Origin: Mixta hanseatica
GTDB lineage: Bacteria; Pseudomonadota; Gammaproteobacteria; Enterobacterales; Enterobacteriaceae
Reading direction: 5' to 3'
Length of the DNA: 37,788 bases
NCBI RefSeq assembly: GCF_023517775.1
Contig: NZ_CP082906.1
Coordinates: forward strand, 1 to 37,788
The translations under genes and the position numbers were made by a program. The notes under the pieces are model-generated. The model was not told where the DNA came from. It searched no databases and worked only from the letters and a program-made list of their open reading frames with translations. Below are positions 7,941-17,075 of this stretch, piece after piece. The first letter of the stretch is position 1; every line of letters starts with the position of its first letter.

Positions 7941-8729
7941 ATGAAAAAGATTCTTTTAGCTGGGTGCATAGCGGCAACTTTACCAGGCGTTGCAAACGCC
8001 TTGAATGTGCCGCAGCCGACGAGCTATGACGCTCGCATTCAGGAAGCTACTTATAATCCTGATGATGCTGTTCTCGTTAGGGTTAAAGCCGGAACATCAA
8101 CATTAATCAAGTTACAGGATGGTGAGTTTATAACTGATGATCAGGCAGGGATGGGGTTTGGTGATCCTGATGCTTGGGATGTTTCTGTTCGAGGGAATAA
8201 TATTTTTATCAGGCCAATCGCTGAACAACCTGATACGAACGTTACGTTAGTATCAAATAAGCGAACCTATGTTTTCTTTTTACAGTCTGTAAAGGGTAAT
8301 CCTTCATGGATGGTTAGATTTAAATATCCTAAAAAATACAGTGCTGCAAACGCGACAGTATTTAAAAGACCGCCTTGTCAATCTAATGGCGCTTACAATG
8401 CGAACTGGAATTATCAGTTGCAGGGTAAAGAGTCTTTTGCACCATATGAAGTATGGGATGATGGGCGCTTTACATGCTTTAAATTTAATCCTTCAAGCGA
8501 TCTTCCAATGATTTACCGTGTTGCTGGCGATGGTGAAGAAATGCTAGTGAATGGGAATCCTGATAGCGAGAATAATAATATTATTGTCGTACAGGAAACT
8601 AACCCTGAGTTTGTAATTCGTCTTGGTAAGAAAGTTGTCGCGGTTCGGTCAGATACGATTAAGGCAATGCCGTCTAATCGTAGTGGTACTACCAATGGCA
8701 TGACTAGGGAGATTAAATCTGATGAATGA
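7941..8729 (+). CDS. virB9: VirB9-like outer-membrane core protein
   Basis: 262 residues, with a signal peptide (MKKILLAGCIAATLPGVANA) and the two beta-rich VirB9/CagX domains: an N-terminal domain around RVKAGTSTLIKLQDGE and a C-terminal one with WNYQLQGKESFAPYEVWDDG and FTCFKFNP. It binds VirB7 and VirB10 in the core complex. Ribosome binding site GAGGGGGGG. It overlaps virB10 by 8 bases. Confidence 0.93.
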   Translation: MKKILLAGCIAATLPGVANALNVPQPTSYDARIQEATYNPDDAVLVRVKAGTSTLIKLQDGEFITDDQAGMGFGDPDAWDVSVRGNNIFIRPIAEQPDTNVTLVSNKRTYVFFLQSVKGNPSWMVRFKYPKKYSAANATVFKRPPCQSNGAYNANWNYQLQGKESFAPYEVWDDGRFTCFKFNPSSDLPMIYRVAGDGEEMLVNGNPDSENNNIIVVQETNPEFVIRLGKKVVAVRSDTIKAMPSNRSGTTNGMTREIKSDE

Positions 8730-9948
8730 TAATCAGAAAGATGAAATCGGTGCTATCCCTTCAATTGATGATGATCGCGCAACGGTAGACTTACAAGGCC
8801 AGCGCGGTAAGAAAGCCTCAAAGGGTTATCTGAAAGACATTCTCATATTTGGGGGGGCTATTGTTCTAATCCTCGCGGTGGCAGGTGCCTTTGTCTGGAG
8901 AGCTTTCCATAAGGGTGATACAGAAGAAGCGGGTAAGCCGGTTGATCCGACACTTGAAAAAAGTGTAGGTAGCGATACTGGGAACAGGGGCGTGGATAAG
9001 CTGATGAATACCATTGCTGAGCGTAAAGCGGCAGAAGAAAAAGCCGCAGAAGAAGAACGTAAAGCAGCAGAAGCAAAACGCCTGGCAGAAGAAAAGGCCA
9101 AACAAGATGCGCTAATGGCGCAATTAGAAGCCCAGGGTAAATTAGGTAACGGCAGCGCAAACAACAACGCTTCACGAGCTGGCGGTAACGGTGGCAATAA
9201 CGATGCCCCGCCAACACCGCAAGAGCGAAAGCTACAGGGTAAGGGCTTGGTTTACGCTGGTAGCGAGGGTAAGGGTACTGCTAATGGTGGGGCGGCCTCA
9301 CAAAGCGCGGGAGGGGGCTTAAATAAGGCGCTGGAAGGTGGTACTTACGCCAATGGTCAAGCTTCCATTCTGAAAGACCGTAGTTTGCTTTTGGGTATGG
9401 GTACAGTATTACCATGTGTGCTGAAAACAAAGATCGTTACCACTTATCAGGGGTTGCCGATCTGCCAGTTAACCAAAAATATCTACTCAAACGATGGAAA
9501 TACATTATTGCTTGAGGCGGGTACTAAGTTCTTTGGTGAACAGCAAAACGCCCTTGTTCAAGGTCAGGCGCGAGTATTCGTAAACTGGACAACAGCCGAA
9601 ACACCTAAAGGTATTCGCGTTCGTATTGATGCTCTTGGCGTTGATGGTCTGGGGGCTGCGGGTATTCCGGCATGGGTTGATTTGCATTTCTGGCAGCGTT
9701 TTGGCAATGCGATCATGCTTAGCTTCATTGATGATGCGCTGGCAACGGCAGCTAATAAAATCAGTGATAATAACAATGATAACAGCATTAAAGTAGATAA
9801 TACCGAAGATGCCGCCAGTAACATGGCAAGTATCGCGCTTGAAAACTCAATTAATATTCCACCTACTGCATATATTAATCAGGGTGAATTGATTTCAATC
9901 ATCGTACCGCGTGATACTTATTTCAATAATGTTTATGAACTTCATTGA
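8722..9948 (+). CDS. virB10: VirB10-like core-complex protein
   Basis: 408 residues: short cytoplasmic N-terminus, one membrane helix (about 34-58), then a low-complexity Ala/Glu/Lys coiled-coil linker (repeats of AEEKAAEEERKAAEAKR) and Gly/Asn-rich spacer, followed by the TrbI/VirB10 beta-barrel domain (ILKDRSLLLGMGTVLPCVLK, then LEAGTKFFGEQ and WVDLHFWQRFG). It spans both membranes and senses ATP use by VirB11/VirD4. The repetitive linker creates long antisense open frames that are not genes. Confidence 0.94.
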   Translation: MNDNQKDEIGAIPSIDDDRATVDLQGQRGKKASKGYLKDILIFGGAIVLILAVAGAFVWRAFHKGDTEEAGKPVDPTLEKSVGSDTGNRGVDKLMNTIAERKAAEEKAAEEERKAAEAKRLAEEKAKQDALMAQLEAQGKLGNGSANNNASRAGGNGGNNDAPPTPQERKLQGKGLVYAGSEGKGTANGGAASQSAGGGLNKALEGGTYANGQASILKDRSLLLGMGTVLPCVLKTKIVTTYQGLPICQLTKNIYSNDGNTLLLEAGTKFFGEQQNALVQGQARVFVNWTTAETPKGIRVRIDALGVDGLGAAGIPAWVDLHFWQRFGNAIMLSFIDDALATAANKISDNNNDNSIKVDNTEDAASNMASIALENSINIPPTAYINQGELISIIVPRDTYFNNVYELH

Positions 9949-9972
9949 TAAAAGGTGACGCATAAATAAATG

Positions 9973-10000
9973 ATAAGTGAAGGGGGTTCCCTTCACTTAT
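9973..10000 (+). terminator. Hairpin between virB10 and virB11
   Basis: ATAAGTGAAGGG-GGTT-CCCTTCACTTAT is a perfect 12-bp stem. It is followed not by a T tract but by the palindrome copy at 9997-10011, whose first bases overlap the stem. It could be an attenuator, or a boundary after which virB11 and virD4 are expressed separately. Confidence 0.55.
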
Positions 10001-10011
10001 ATTTAATATAA
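9997..10011. repeat. Dispersed palindrome TTATATTTAATATAA
   Basis: Perfect copy overlapping the foot of the virB10-virB11 hairpin and 14 bases before the virB11 start codon. Confidence 0.75.
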
Positions 10012-10024
10012 TTCAGAGGTTGTA

Positions 10025-11086
10025 ATGAATGAATCCTATGGGAATTTCAATGTAATCCGTAATCAGTTAGCAAAAACAGGAATAACCGAGATTTTAGGTT
10101 ATGACGGTTTAACAGAAGTAGCTATAAACCAACCTGGAAGAATCTGGTTTGAACGTGGCAAAGGTTGGGAGTCGCAAGTTAATGAAGATTGTAATTACTC
10201 CAATCTTGAAATGCTTGCTCAATCATTATCTGTCAAAAGTCATACTGGCGGTATTGATCAGGATTACAATGCTTCGAAACCTATTCACTCTGTGACCTTA
10301 CCTGACGGGGAGAGGGGGCAAATAATCTTACCTCCTGCGGCAGAGGACGGTACAATTTCTTTTACTATTCGTAAACCTTCAAAAAGCAGATTTGATTTAA
10401 ACAGCTATATCAATAGTGGTCGCCTTTCTGATTTTGAAATTTGTGGTAGAGCTTACGTGAAAGAAAAGGCTTTGACAGGCGAACAACTTGAACTTCTTGG
10501 CTTTCTTAAAGATAAAGATATGGATCGCTTTTTTAAAAAAAGCGTTCAGATGCGTTTAAATCACGTTATGGTTGGCGCTACGGGGTCTGGTAAAACTACC
10601 TTCATGAAAGCTATAGCAGACCTTTTTCCAGCTAACAGGCGCTATATAACGATTGAAGATACACATGAACTTGATTTGCCTAACCATCCTAATCATGTTC
10701 ATTTGTTCTTTAAGCGTGAGGGAATCGGCGCTACCGCCAAAGATTTAATTGAAGCTGGTATGCGTATGAAGCCTGATCACATCTTCCTTACTGAATTAAG
10801 GGGGGATGAAGCCTGGAACTATTTAGGCATGTTGAATACTGGTCATAATGGAAGCCTGACTTCTACTCACGCTGACGATAATCCTGCTGCTGTTTATAGC
10901 CGACTTTCATCACTTATCAAAGAATCGAAGGTAGGTACAACACTTGATTATGGTTTGATTACAAATACTGTCGCCAGCACAATAGATATAATTTCCTTCT
11001 GGAAAGGTTCTTATATGACAAAGATCTATTACAATCCAGAAGAAAAAAATGAAGCTGTTATGCGTCTTTTAGGCATGGTGGCTTAA
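10025..11086 (+). CDS. virB11: VirB11-like traffic ATPase
   Basis: A 353-residue hexameric ATPase of the type II/IV secretion family. Walker A GATGSGKTTF is near residue 184; Asp box around TIEDTHEL; Walker B region HIFLTELRGDEAW; His box GHNGSLTSTHADD near residue 275. It switches VirB4 between pilus assembly and DNA transfer. Start ATG 10025 follows AGAGGTTG. It is the only core virB gene preceded by a long hairpin, so its level may be set separately. Confidence 0.95.
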   Translation: MNESYGNFNVIRNQLAKTGITEILGYDGLTEVAINQPGRIWFERGKGWESQVNEDCNYSNLEMLAQSLSVKSHTGGIDQDYNASKPIHSVTLPDGERGQIILPPAAEDGTISFTIRKPSKSRFDLNSYINSGRLSDFEICGRAYVKEKALTGEQLELLGFLKDKDMDRFFKKSVQMRLNHVMVGATGSGKTTFMKAIADLFPANRRYITIEDTHELDLPNHPNHVHLFFKREGIGATAKDLIEAGMRMKPDHIFLTELRGDEAWNYLGMLNTGHNGSLTSTHADDNPAAVYSRLSSLIKESKVGTTLDYGLITNTVASTIDIISFWKGSYMTKIYYNPEEKNEAVMRLLGMVA

Positions 11087-11108
11087 CAGAATTAATAAGG
11101 GGGGGGGT

Positions 11109-13130
11109 ATGCAATTAAGGCAGAATCTTAAAAAGTCCGATATTATATCAACTATAATATTCTCTATCTTAATGGTAGGCATAGGCGGCGCGATCGGGGT
11201 ATATGGGGGCGGTTACGTTTTTCTACTTATATCGAAAGTAGATACTAATCTTCTCTCATACGATACCTTAATCAAGGCGTGGCCTTTATGGGAGTATAAA
11301 AAATTACATGCCGCAATATCATTAGGTACAATCATATTTGCAGCGGCAATTATCGTTCCTCTGGCTGCTATCATTATTGGTGCTTTCTTTGAGTTTCCTG
11401 AACCGGATGTACATGGAAATGCAAAATTGATAACTGATGAAGAAATCAAAGAAAGTGGTTTGCTTGATACCGATGATGAATTTCCTGAGATCCTGATTGG
11501 TAAAGTTGCAAAAGGCAGATACAAAGGTAAATACCTTAAGTTTGCAGGGCAACAGTTCTTAGGGCTAGGCGCTCCAACACGAAGCGGTAAAGGGGTAGGT
11601 TTTGTTATACCTAATCTTCTCAATTATCGTGATTCTGTTTGTGTTCTTGATATTAAAGCTGAGAACTATATTTTTACGGCTGGGTATCGTAAAAAAATGG
11701 GGCAGGAAGTTTTTGTATTTGCCCCTGATGGGTATCGTTTCTCCGAAGAAGAATTTGAAGAATTTAAATTTAGCGATTACTACCTCAATCTGTCACCAGA
11801 GGAACAACAAGCTTTTAATGAAAAGTTCCGAAATACTGAGCATGTTTTATCACACCGCTGGAACCCGCTGGACTACATAAGCCGTTCTAAATCGCGTCGT
11901 GTCGGTGAAATAAAAGATTTGGCAACAATTCTTTTCCCTGATGAAGGGGGTGATAATGCTATCTGGAACAGCATGGCAGAAGCTGTATTTGAATCCTATA
12001 TTCTGTACATGCTGGATATGGAAGAAACGATAAATAAAATCAATGCTGAGATTGAAGATAACAGGAAGAACGGTATTGATGATGATAGGGAGCTTATGAA
12101 GCCCTATCCGGTTTCTATGGCGCAACTGTATTCCCTTACAGGTGTACCAGATATGGCCGAGTGGATGAATGATGAAATCCTTTATTGGAAAGATAAAGGT
12201 TATCCACTTAGCAAAGGTTGTGTTGAAGGTTTTAACCGATTTATCGCTGTAGACCCAAAAACCCGCGGTAATATCATGCAGAACTTCAATAAGCCTCTTA
12301 AGATATTTGAAGCTGAATCTTGCCGACTCGCTACTTCCGCCTCTGATTTTGATTTTAATGACTTACGCCGTAAAAGGATGTCTGTATATATTGTGCTTTC
12401 ACCAACAGGCATGGAAAAGTACAAGCAACTAATCAATCTGTTCTTTAGTCAGTTGGTAAGGGTCAACACACAAACTCTGCCTGAGCATGATAAAACTTTA
12501 AAATATCAATGCCTCTTAGTGCTTGATGAATTTACGTCTATGGGGCGTGTGGGTATTATCGAGAAATCTATAGCATTCACGGCAGGTTATAATATCCGTT
12601 ATATGATTATCTATCAGAATGACGAACAGTTAGAATCTGATGATGCGTACGGAAAATCAGGGGCTTTCACGCTGAGAAAGAACCTTGCTGTAGAAGTCGT
12701 TTATCCTCCTAAAGATGTTGATTCTACCGCTGAACGCATTAGTAAAACATTTGGTAAGAAAACCGTTAAAATAAAAACTAACTCCAGAACTAGTAACGGC
12801 GGCAAAATCAGTAACGGCACGAACGAGCAATACGTAGGCCGTGACCTTTATATGCCGCAAGAGATTGTAGAGTTAGGGTCACAAAAATATGTGATGCAAA
12901 AAATCAACAAAGGGAAAAGAACAAAAGTCGCCGTTAATGAAGTCATAATTATGGAGCAGGTTAAGCCGTTTGTAGCTCATAAGATTGTGTACTTTGATGA
13001 ACCGGTATTCATGGAAAGGCGCAAGGTTGCTACTGACAACGTTCCAGACGTTCCAATCTTGCAAGATATTGAACATTACGAAATTCCACGCGATAAACGG
13101 CGTGATATTCCGTCTATCGCCAGTGCCTGA
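11109..13130 (+). CDS. virD4: VirD4-like coupling protein
   Basis: A 673-residue type IV coupling protein (TraG/VirD4 family) that brings the relaxosome to the secretion channel. Two N-terminal membrane helices (about 14-42 and 60-95), Walker A GAPTRSGKGVGF near residue 153, Walker B LLVLDEFTSMG near residue 470, and the usual MSVYIVLSPTGMEKY block between. The tail after about residue 590 is charged and probably recognises substrate. Ribosome binding site is a run of eight G. Confidence 0.95.
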   Translation: MQLRQNLKKSDIISTIIFSILMVGIGGAIGVYGGGYVFLLISKVDTNLLSYDTLIKAWPLWEYKKLHAAISLGTIIFAAAIIVPLAAIIIGAFFEFPEPDVHGNAKLITDEEIKESGLLDTDDEFPEILIGKVAKGRYKGKYLKFAGQQFLGLGAPTRSGKGVGFVIPNLLNYRDSVCVLDIKAENYIFTAGYRKKMGQEVFVFAPDGYRFSEEEFEEFKFSDYYLNLSPEEQQAFNEKFRNTEHVLSHRWNPLDYISRSKSRRVGEIKDLATILFPDEGGDNAIWNSMAEAVFESYILYMLDMEETINKINAEIEDNRKNGIDDDRELMKPYPVSMAQLYSLTGVPDMAEWMNDEILYWKDKGYPLSKGCVEGFNRFIAVDPKTRGNIMQNFNKPLKIFEAESCRLATSASDFDFNDLRRKRMSVYIVLSPTGMEKYKQLINLFFSQLVRVNTQTLPEHDKTLKYQCLLVLDEFTSMGRVGIIEKSIAFTAGYNIRYMIIYQNDEQLESDDAYGKSGAFTLRKNLAVEVVYPPKDVDSTAERISKTFGKKTVKIKTNSRTSNGGKISNGTNEQYVGRDLYMPQEIVELGSQKYVMQKINKGKRTKVAVNEVIIMEQVKPFVAHKIVYFDEPVFMERRKVATDNVPDVPILQDIEHYEIPRDKRRDIPSIASA

Positions 13131-13145
13131 TAAGAAGGGGGTTTT

Positions 13146-13511
13146 ATGAAAACAATTTTAACTGCTTTAATTCTTTCAGCAACGCTTGTTACTTCATCTG
13201 GTGCGTTGGCTGCTACCGCGCTAGCACCATTTGAAGGGGTGTCCTCTGATCCTGGCGAGGAAAGCCCCGACAGCGGCGATCCGTGCGTTGCTGTGACGTG
13301 TTTATATGGTCAAATGACAGGGAACAGCCAGAACGAGTGTAATGCTGCGGTTAAGGCTTTCAAATCCATTAAGGCCACTAAAAAGCATGGTATCTTTGAT
13401 CCCACAAAGACGCTTAAAAAGCGTACAAACTTTTTGAATGGTTGCCCTTCGGCAGATCCTGATATTGTTAAGCAGATTTTGAAAAAGTTCGGAAAGCTGA
13501 AAAGTTTTTGA
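13146..13511 (+). CDS. trbM: TrbM-like secreted protein
   Basis: A 121-residue exported protein with a signal peptide (about 1-23, ending SGALA). The mature part has the TrbM/KikA pattern: DPCVAVTCLYGQMTGNSQNE with conserved cysteines, then CNAAVKAFKSI and a final RTNFLNGC. TrbM proteins are mating-pair-formation accessories in IncP/IncN plasmids. It is 15 bases after virD4 and ends the operon at the following terminator. Confidence 0.8.
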   Translation: MKTILTALILSATLVTSSGALAATALAPFEGVSSDPGEESPDSGDPCVAVTCLYGQMTGNSQNECNAAVKAFKSIKATKKHGIFDPTKTLKKRTNFLNGCPSADPDIVKQILKKFGKLKSF

Positions 13512-13517
13512 TCGCTA

Positions 13518-13542
13518 AGCCCCGTTAAGGGGCTTTTTTTAT
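13518..13542 (+). terminator. Intrinsic terminator of the transfer operon
   Basis: AAGCCCC-GTTAA-GGGGCTT followed by TTTTTT. It closes the virB1-trbM operon, and a new promoter begins immediately after it. Confidence 0.85.
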
Positions 13543-13571
13543 TGCTTAACGTGCCATTTGGCACTATAGTA
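13543..13571 (+). promoter_or_regulatory. Promoter with GTGCC-N4-GGCAC operator in the spacer
   Basis: TTGCTT (13543-13548), 17-bp spacer, TATAGT (13566-13571). The palindrome GTGCCATTTGGCAC occupies 13552-13565, inside the spacer and touching the -10. Same layout as six other promoters on the plasmid. Confidence 0.7.
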
Positions 13572-13596
13572 ATGTACTCACTAACTGGAGAGCGTT

Positions 13597-13983
13597 ATGA
13601 ATCAATCATCGGTTTGGATTTTTATACTCTTTATAATATTTTGTTTAGCCTTTGCTCTTTATAACTCGCAAAAGAAAAAAAAGCGCAATATGAAATACAG
13701 TACAGGCCAGAAAACTCTAAACACGTCCGGCGTGATTCTTAAGTACGAGTTAGAGCCTAATATGAGAAGTGCGCTAATGTTGCCAGCTAGCGCAGAAATC
13801 ATAACCATAAAGGGTATTGGTGATTCTGTTTATATTTGGGCTATTGTTCCCGAAAATCAGATAAACGTTAAACGTGTTTTTAATGTCATACCAACAGGTG
13901 GAAGTGTACCAGAAAATACAACTTATATTGGTACAGCATACCCTGAAAGCCATGTGTTCCACATTTTCGAGGAAAACCAGTAG
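13597..13983 (+). CDS. Membrane-anchored DUF7352-like protein
   Basis: 128 residues: one N-terminal membrane helix (about 5-22), a basic KKKKR stop-transfer, then a soluble domain (about 40-126) with LPASAEIITIKGIGDSVYIW, a TGGSVPENTTYIGTAYP segment and a final VFHIFEE. This matches my memory of a small phage/plasmid domain (DUF7352) of unknown function that ends in a W/F-H-x-F-E motif. It has its own operator-bearing promoter and precedes topB. The domain assignment is from recall; function unknown. Confidence 0.55.
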   Translation: MNQSSVWIFILFIIFCLAFALYNSQKKKKRNMKYSTGQKTLNTSGVILKYELEPNMRSALMLPASAEIITIKGIGDSVYIWAIVPENQINVKRVFNVIPTGGSVPENTTYIGTAYPESHVFHIFEENQ

Positions 13984-13985
13984 TT

Positions 13986-14000
13986 TTATACTTAATATAA
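13986..14000. repeat. Dispersed palindrome TTATACTTAATATAA (one mismatch)
   Basis: Variant copy just after the stop of the preceding gene and directly upstream of the GAAGGGGG ribosome binding site of topB. Confidence 0.6.
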
Positions 14001-14017
14001 ATAGTGAAGGGGGTTAT

Positions 14018-16198
14018 ATGATTTTAACTATTGCAGAAAAACCGGAATTAGCCGAAATTATTGCTAAAGCTTTCGGCGGTGAAGTAAAGAAAAATGGTTA
14101 TTGGGAATGTGCAAATAATAATTTTGTTACTTGGTGTTATGGTCATATGCTGGTACTTACACCTCCTGATAAAGTTAATCCTTCTTACAAAACATGGGTT
14201 ATGGCAGATTTGCCAATGGATCTAACCGAAGTTTCCCACGAAATAAAAACTACGGAAAACGGTTATGTAGAGCGGCAATACAAAATCATTACTGATTTGC
14301 TACGAAAATCATCATCGGTGATTAATGCTGGCGATCCTGATGATGAAGGTGAGTTGTTGGTTAGGGAAATTCTTTGGAAAGAAAATTATAATAAGCCTGT
14401 TCAGCGATTATTGCTAAATGACCTGAACGTTAATGCAGCAAAGAAAGCGCTTTCAAAATTACAGGACGGTAATTCTGAAAAATTCATGCGTCTTGCGCTA
14501 AAAGCTTTAGCCAGGGCTAAAGGCGATCAGATTTATGGTCTTAACATGACGCGCTATTATACGCTTCTAAATCGTCAACATGGCGGCAATGGCAAGCTTA
14601 CGTGTGGTAGGGTACAAACGCCTATGCTCGGCTTGATAGTTAAGCGCTATGAAGATTTTAAAAACCATGTTAAATCTAATTACTATGATGTTTATTCCAG
14701 TCATGACATTTTGAAATCTGTTTATTTAAAACTTATTGCTGATGATAAGTTTGCTACAGATGGAAAAATATTATCTCCAGAAGTGGCGGAAAACATTAAA
14801 TCAGCATGTGTTATGAAGCCCTCAACTGTGGTTGTTGCGAAAGTGGAGGATAAGCATACGCCACCACCGCTACCTTTTGACCTGTTAGGGCTTCAAGCCT
14901 ATATGTTAAAAGATAACATTGATCCAACGGAAACAATGGAAATTACTCAAAAGCTACGCTCTAAAGAGATAGCTGCTATTTCCTATAACCGCTCGGATTG
15001 TCGTTATCTTACAAGCGATCAATATGATGAAGCACCCGCAACCTTAGAGGCTTTAAAGAAATATATTAGCGGCGGGATACTTGAATCCGTTATTAATAAC
15101 AACGGTTTCGATATTAAACGTAAAGGTATTGCGTTTAACGATGATAATGTAAGCGCACATACTGGTATCATTCCTTCGGCAGAACCGCGAAATCTTGATA
15201 AGCTTACTTCAAAAGAGAAAAAGGTTTATGAAGCTATAGTATTACGCTATCTGCTTCAATTCCTCGATGACAAGAAATACCAATCAGCAAAAGTTATTAT
15301 CGAGTGTGAAGGTTATCGCTTTGGTGGGAGCGCAACAAAACTCGTTAGCCCTGGCTGGACTGCCCTTGAAGCTGAGGATTCCGATGATGACAGTACAGAG
15401 GAAAACACCGATTCGGCTTTTGATGCTATCAGTGCTGTGAACGTGGATGATGTAGGGGTTTGTAATGATGTGCGTGTAGATAAGAAAGAAACCAAACCGC
15501 TACCTGTCTACACTATGAAAACCTTCCTTGAAGATTTGAAGCGTGTTAGTCGTTACGTTACCGATCCTCACATCAAACAGCTTTTGTTAAGCAAAGACAA
15601 AGGTAAGAAAGGGGAACGTGGCGGTATCGGTACGCCAGCTACGCGAGCAACGATTATCAGTAATCTCGAAAGCACGGGCTATTTCACCGTACAGAACGGG
15701 AAACTTATTCCGACAGAGAAAGGTATAGGTTTTATTAAAAACCTCCCTGTAGCGGTTACAGCGCCTGATATGACAGCATTATGGCATGAGCAACAAATGA
15801 TGATAATGGAGGGTGATCTTGAATTAGGCGATTTCATTATCAATATTAACAATACCGTTAAAGAGCTTATGAACCCTGAGCTTTCACATGGTATCGTTTC
15901 TGCTGCTCAAAATTTCGCTGATAATAAACCTGTAGGTAAATGCTTCTGCTGTTCTTCTGAAATGAAGCTAACACCTAAAGTCTATGCTTGTCAGAATGAA
16001 GGATGTGGTTTCAAAATTTGGCGTAAAATTTCTGAAAAAGAACTGACAGACAATCAAATGCAATTACTAATGAATGCTGGCAGGACGAAAGTGATTAAAG
16101 GCTTTAAATCTAAAGCTGGCAAATCATTTGAGGCAGCGCTTGTAATCGACAAAGAACAAAAACGGGTAACTTTCGAGTTCGCCGCCCGTAAAGCATAA
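14018..16198 (+). CDS. topB: DNA topoisomerase III (type IA)
   Basis: 726 residues. The Toprim domain begins MILTIAEKPELAEIIAKAFG with the acidic NAGDPDDEGELL; the central domain carries LTCGRVQTPMLGLI and the catalytic Tyr near residue 323 in ISYNRSDCRYL, aligned with Tyr328 of E. coli TopB; the C-terminus has a zinc-ribbon-like CFCCSS...CQNEGC segment. Plasmid-borne topB genes are typical of IncX and IncP (TraE) backbones and may decatenate replication or transfer intermediates. ATG 14018 is preceded by GAAGGGGG; an in-frame upstream extension has no ribosome binding site. Confidence 0.94.
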   Translation: MILTIAEKPELAEIIAKAFGGEVKKNGYWECANNNFVTWCYGHMLVLTPPDKVNPSYKTWVMADLPMDLTEVSHEIKTTENGYVERQYKIITDLLRKSSSVINAGDPDDEGELLVREILWKENYNKPVQRLLLNDLNVNAAKKALSKLQDGNSEKFMRLALKALARAKGDQIYGLNMTRYYTLLNRQHGGNGKLTCGRVQTPMLGLIVKRYEDFKNHVKSNYYDVYSSHDILKSVYLKLIADDKFATDGKILSPEVAENIKSACVMKPSTVVVAKVEDKHTPPPLPFDLLGLQAYMLKDNIDPTETMEITQKLRSKEIAAISYNRSDCRYLTSDQYDEAPATLEALKKYISGGILESVINNNGFDIKRKGIAFNDDNVSAHTGIIPSAEPRNLDKLTSKEKKVYEAIVLRYLLQFLDDKKYQSAKVIIECEGYRFGGSATKLVSPGWTALEAEDSDDDSTEENTDSAFDAISAVNVDDVGVCNDVRVDKKETKPLPVYTMKTFLEDLKRVSRYVTDPHIKQLLLSKDKGKKGERGGIGTPATRATIISNLESTGYFTVQNGKLIPTEKGIGFIKNLPVAVTAPDMTALWHEQQMMIMEGDLELGDFIININNTVKELMNPELSHGIVSAAQNFADNKPVGKCFCCSSEMKLTPKVYACQNEGCGFKIWRKISEKELTDNQMQLLMNAGRTKVIKGFKSKAGKSFEAALVIDKEQKRVTFEFAARKA

Positions 16199-16202
16199 AA
16201 GA

Positions 16203-16225
16203 CGCGGGGAGCAATCCCCGCTTTC
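16203..16225 (+). terminator. Terminator after topB
   Basis: GCGGGGA-GCAA-TCCCCGC followed by TTTCTCTT, a stem of 7 bp with a modest T tract. Confidence 0.7.
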
Positions 16226-16233
16226 TCTTGTGT

Positions 16234-16248
16234 TTATATTAAATATAA
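16234..16248. repeat. Dispersed palindrome TTATATTAAATATAA
   Basis: Perfect copy between the topB terminator and the hns start. Confidence 0.75.
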
Positions 16249-16295
16249 TTTATAGCTAGTGTCGTACTTAACTAATCACACTAAGAGGAACCGCC

Positions 16296-16718
16296 ATGAG
16301 TGAATCTGAAAACGTCCGTAAAGTTCTTTCTAACATTCGTTCATTGAGAGCGTTTGCGCGTGAAGTTGATTTTGAGTTACTTAAGGATATGGCTCAAAAG
16401 TTCAACGCGGTAGTTGAAGAACTGCGTGAAGATGCGGAACGTGAAGCTAAAGAGCGTGAACAGCGTGATGCACGTAAACGCGAACTCCTTGAAATGATCG
16501 CCAGTGAGGGATTTTCAGTTGAGGAACTAACAGGCGCTTCTGATACGGGTACTACCCGAAAAAAACGGGTGGTACAGCAGGTTCCAGCCAAATATCAGTT
16601 TGAAGTTAACGGTGAAATGCAATACTGGACGGGCAGAGGGCGTAAACCTAAAGCTATTGAGGAAGCTATAGCAGCAGGAAAGAAACTGGATGATTTTTTG
16701 ATTCCTGATGATAAATAA
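16296..16718 (+). CDS. hns: H-NS-family nucleoid protein
   Basis: 140 residues with the standard order: an N-terminal oligomerisation coiled coil (about 1-65, rich in E/R), a linker, and the C-terminal DNA-binding domain with YWTGRGRKPKAIEEAIAAGK followed by LDDFLI. Plasmid H-NS homologues let the plasmid silence its own AT-rich genes without titrating host H-NS. The hha-like gene at 22487 supplies the usual partner. It starts ATG 16296 after AAGAGGAA; the next gene begins 12 bases downstream. Confidence 0.93.
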   Translation: MSESENVRKVLSNIRSLRAFAREVDFELLKDMAQKFNAVVEELREDAEREAKEREQRDARKRELLEMIASEGFSVEELTGASDTGTTRKKRVVQQVPAKYQFEVNGEMQYWTGRGRKPKAIEEAIAAGKKLDDFLIPDDK

Positions 16719-16730
16719 GGGGGCGGAGTA

Positions 16731-17075
16731 GTGCATAAGAACAAAGATAAATTTGTGACTGACTGGTTTTATGTGCCTTGCGCATCACAAAAAAAGCTAC
16801 AGCGAACAGGATTTTTAGGCCTGGGTGATCCCAAAATCGTTAAAGACTACGTTAACAATGTGCCTGATTTAGATGATTATGCCGCAAAGCTTGCTGAGAG
16901 CTATAACAAGCTTGATAGCGCGGGGTATGAGGTTATCAACATCGTGCCTATAAATATTGGCTCAAGTGATCAGTGCTTTCAGGAAAACAAAAATTATGTG
17001 GGTGATGTTGGTTACAGCATTACGCGCGGGGCGGTTGTTGTGGGTAAACTTAAATCGGAAGGGAATGATAAATGA
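16731..17075 (+). CDS. Hypothetical protein (114 aa)
   Basis: GTG start at 16731 preceded by AAGGGGGCGGAG. The protein has a segment YAAKLAESYNKLDSAGYEVI followed by NIVPINIGSS, which recalls the small DUF4177-like fold (helix, then a strand with a hydrophobic pattern), but I cannot assign it. Its stop overlaps the start of the next gene (ATGA), so the two are translationally coupled. Probably co-transcribed with hns. Confidence 0.65.
   Translation: MHKNKDKFVTDWFYVPCASQKKLQRTGFLGLGDPKIVKDYVNNVPDLDDYAAKLAESYNKLDSAGYEVINIVPINIGSSDQCFQENKNYVGDVGYSITRGAVVVGKLKSEGNDK

Noticed and set aside
8826..9217. Long antisense open frames opposite virB10
   Set aside because: They result from the repetitive Ala/Glu/Lys linker codons of virB10 and have no ribosome binding site.
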